A stretch of 50,313 nucleotides of DNA from Rhodoferax sp. (lineage in GTDB: Bacteria > Pseudomonadota > Gammaproteobacteria > Burkholderiales > Burkholderiaceae_C), in contig JAEUOX010000088.1 in assembly GCA_016790475.1 (NCBI GenBank), forward strand, positions 1 through 50,313. The letters run 5' to 3'. Positions 49,087 through 50,313 of the stretch are shown piece after piece (position 1 is the first letter of the stretch; every line of letters begins with the position of its first letter). A model generated the notes under the pieces. The model made no database searches and was not told the DNA's origin. It saw nothing but the letters and a program-made list of their open reading frames with translations. The position numbers and the translations under genes were made by a program.

Positions 49087-50025
49087 TCAGAAGCGTCCGG
49101 CTGAACGGCGGCGCTGCAGATTCGGGTCGCCTCCGCCAGCCTGCAGGAAATCGGGCGCCACCGCTGCGAGTGCCGCCGGTTGGATGCCCAGCACACGCAG
49201 GTCCGGCATGCCGGGTGTGGCGATGTTGTCGACCTGCATCGAATCCAGGTTGTCGCGGCTCATCAGCGGCTGGCCGGGCATCAGCTCCATCATGCGGGCC
49301 TGCAGGCGCCCCAGCGCCATCGGCAGGTCGAACACCGGCCGCGGATGGCCGCTGGCGCGTCCGGCCAGTCGCACCAGCTCGCGCAGCGTGAAGACGTCCG
49401 GCCCCACGGCCTCCACCACCGCCGGTGCGCCCGGATCAGTCAGCAGCCGGACGATGGCCTGGGCGACATCCTCGACCCACACCGGCTGAAAGCGCGTGCC
49501 CGCACCCGCCAGCGGCATCACCGGGAACACCGACTGCAGCCGGGCAAACAGGTTCATGAACTGGTCGCCCGCGCCGAAGATGACGCTCGGGCGCAGGATG
49601 CGCAGGTCCAGACCGCCGGATGCCAGCGCCGCTTCGCCCTGGGCCTTGCTGCGCTGGTACATCGACGGCCCGCTGGCCGCCGCCCCCAGTGCACTGACAT
49701 GCACGACGCGGCGCACCCCTTCGGCCTGGCAGGCCCGCGCGAGCTTGCGCGGCAGTGCCACATGGACGTGGTCGAACGCATCCTGGTTGCCATGCAGGAT
49801 GGCGATCAGGTTCACGACGGCATCGTGCCCGCGGACCAGGTCGCCCAGGCGGGCCTCGTCGTGCACATTCGCGACGACGACATCCACCCAGGGCAGCGTC
49901 AGCACCGTCTTGCCGTGGTCCGGGTGGCGCGTCGGCACGGTCACGCGCCCGCCGAGCTGCGACAGCTTCTCGCAGACATGCCGCCCGACAAAACCGCTGC
50001 CGCCCAGTACCAGAATCCGTTGCAT
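49087..50025 (-). CDS. NDUFA9-like NAD(P)-binding extended SDR
   Basis: 312 residues. The Rossmann motif LVLGGSGFVGRHVCEKL is at the start. The catalytic Tyr/Lys are present as MYQRSKAQGE, with VVHVSALGA and RPSVIFGAGDQFMN following. This is the complex I NDUFA9 subunit-like group of atypical SDRs in bacteria, thought to bind NADPH or a quinone-related ligand; whether it interacts with complex I here is unknown. It starts 18 bp after the lytic transglycosylase stop on the same strand. Confidence 0.92.
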   Translation of the reverse strand: MQRILVLGGSGFVGRHVCEKLSQLGGRVTVPTRHPDHGKTVLTLPWVDVVVANVHDEARLGDLVRGHDAVVNLIAILHGNQDAFDHVHVALPRKLARACQAEGVRRVVHVSALGAAASGPSMYQRSKAQGEAALASGGLDLRILRPSVIFGAGDQFMNLFARLQSVFPVMPLAGAGTRFQPVWVEDVAQAIVRLLTDPGAPAVVEAVGPDVFTLRELVRLAGRASGHPRPVFDLPMALGRLQARMMELMPGQPLMSRDNLDSMQVDNIATPGMPDLRVLGIQPAALAAVAPDFLQAGGGDPNLQRRRSAGRF

Positions 50026-50043
50026 CGCACTGCTCCTGCCCGC

Positions 50044-50313
50044 TCAGGGCAAGTCCTTGTTCTCTGCGTCCGCACTGCCCAACCGGGGCCCGACCGTGCC
50101 CAGCCGCGCCCGCAGCGACTGCGACTGTCCGGAGAGCATAGCGGCGTAGGTGGTGGTGTTGCTGAGTACTTTCTTGACGTAATCGCGGGTTTCCGCAAAA
50201 GGGACGTTCTCCGCCCAGATGGCGCCTTCCAGGATCGGGCCGTTGCGCCAGATGCGGGAGCGCCCGGGGCCGGCGTTGTAGGCCGCCGCGGCCAGCGGCA
50301 GCGAGCCGGTGAA
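50044..50313 (-). CDS. soluble lytic murein transglycosylase, C-terminal part (cut by the window edge)
   Basis: Only the last 89 residues are present. They include AAAAYNAGPGRSRIWR and EGAIWAENVPFAETRDYVKKVL, the conserved end of the SLT catalytic domain of Slt70-type enzymes (the AYNAGPGR and ETRxYVxxV motifs). The catalytic Glu and the N-terminal superhelix lie outside the window. The enzyme cleaves glycan strands of peptidoglycan in the periplasm, forming 1,6-anhydro ends. Confidence 0.92.
   Translation of the reverse strand, partial: FTGSLPLAAAAYNAGPGRSRIWRNGPILEGAIWAENVPFAETRDYVKKVLSNTTTYAAMLSGQSQSLRARLGTVGPRLGSADAENKDLP

Overview
This window is about 50.3 kb of GC-rich bacterial DNA. 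Gene content points to a betaproteobacterium of the order Burkholderiales, probably the Leptothrix/Sphaerotilus/Rubrivivax/Ideonella-like group. The signs are an rplM-rpsI ... bactofilin-erpA-M23-tyrS block, an EpsA-type regulator, two PEP-CTERM proteins and a PrsT lipoprotein (an exosortase system), and a bacteriophytochrome. The assignment rests on recalled family and gene-order resemblance; no search was run. I saw no rRNA, tRNA, CRISPR array, insertion sequence, prophage or replication origin. Genes are densely packed and no gene-free stretch exceeds 300 bp.

Layout. 1-1.6 kb: the 5' part of an EpsA-type LuxR regulator and a small PEP-CTERM protein. 1.7-9 kb: housekeeping (rlmJ, rplM-rpsI, a wrecked nucleotidyltransferase gene, a DUF6776-like protein, bactofilin, erpA, an M23 peptidase, tyrS). 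9-14.9 kb: a sensor kinase lacking its phospho-accepting His, dtd, ybeY-ybeZ, a BrnT/BrnA toxin-antitoxin pair, ruvA, and an alpha-carbonic anhydrase lying inverted between ruvA and ruvB. 15-21 kb: ruvB, a MacA-like adaptor/permease/ATPase exporter and a sulfatase, all on + with short gaps. 21-26 kb: a six-gene minus-strand run with an FolM-like pteridine reductase, folB, ttcA, a DUF4136-like lipoprotein, a phosphoglycerate-mutase-like phosphatase, and a fusion of an alkylglycerol-monooxygenase-like hydroxylase with a lysoplasmalogenase-like (YhhN) domain. 26-31 kb: a MidA-like methyltransferase, a DUF2905 protein, an MFS permease, trxC, a mannose-6-phosphate-isomerase-like cupin, a ROK sugar kinase and a small membrane zinc-ribbon protein. 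31.2-34 kb: a bacteriophytochrome hybrid kinase whose receiver domain is thrown out of frame by one missing base.

34.1-42.4 kb holds the most unusual block. Seven minus-strand genes, most overlapping by 4 bp, run xylF-xylH-xylG (sugar ABC importer), ROK repressor, Gfo/Idh/MocA dehydrogenase, secreted CRTAC1 beta-propeller protein and vanadium-dependent haloperoxidase. 42.6-46.4 kb: a second PEP-CTERM protein and prsT. 46.5-50.3 kb: cca without an HD domain, a glutathione S-transferase, a nitroreductase, an NDUFA9-like protein and the 3' end of a lytic transglycosylase.

Two blocks merit most attention: the xyl/ROK/oxidoreductase/CRTAC1/haloperoxidase operon, and the pterin-gene run that ends in the ether-lipid-cleavage fusion, since the animal relative of that hydroxylase depends on tetrahydropterin. 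Also of note are four apparent lesions or losses (kinase His to Asn, phytochrome frameshift, nucleotidyltransferase deletion, cca HD loss) and a matching promoter element in front of both PEP-CTERM genes.
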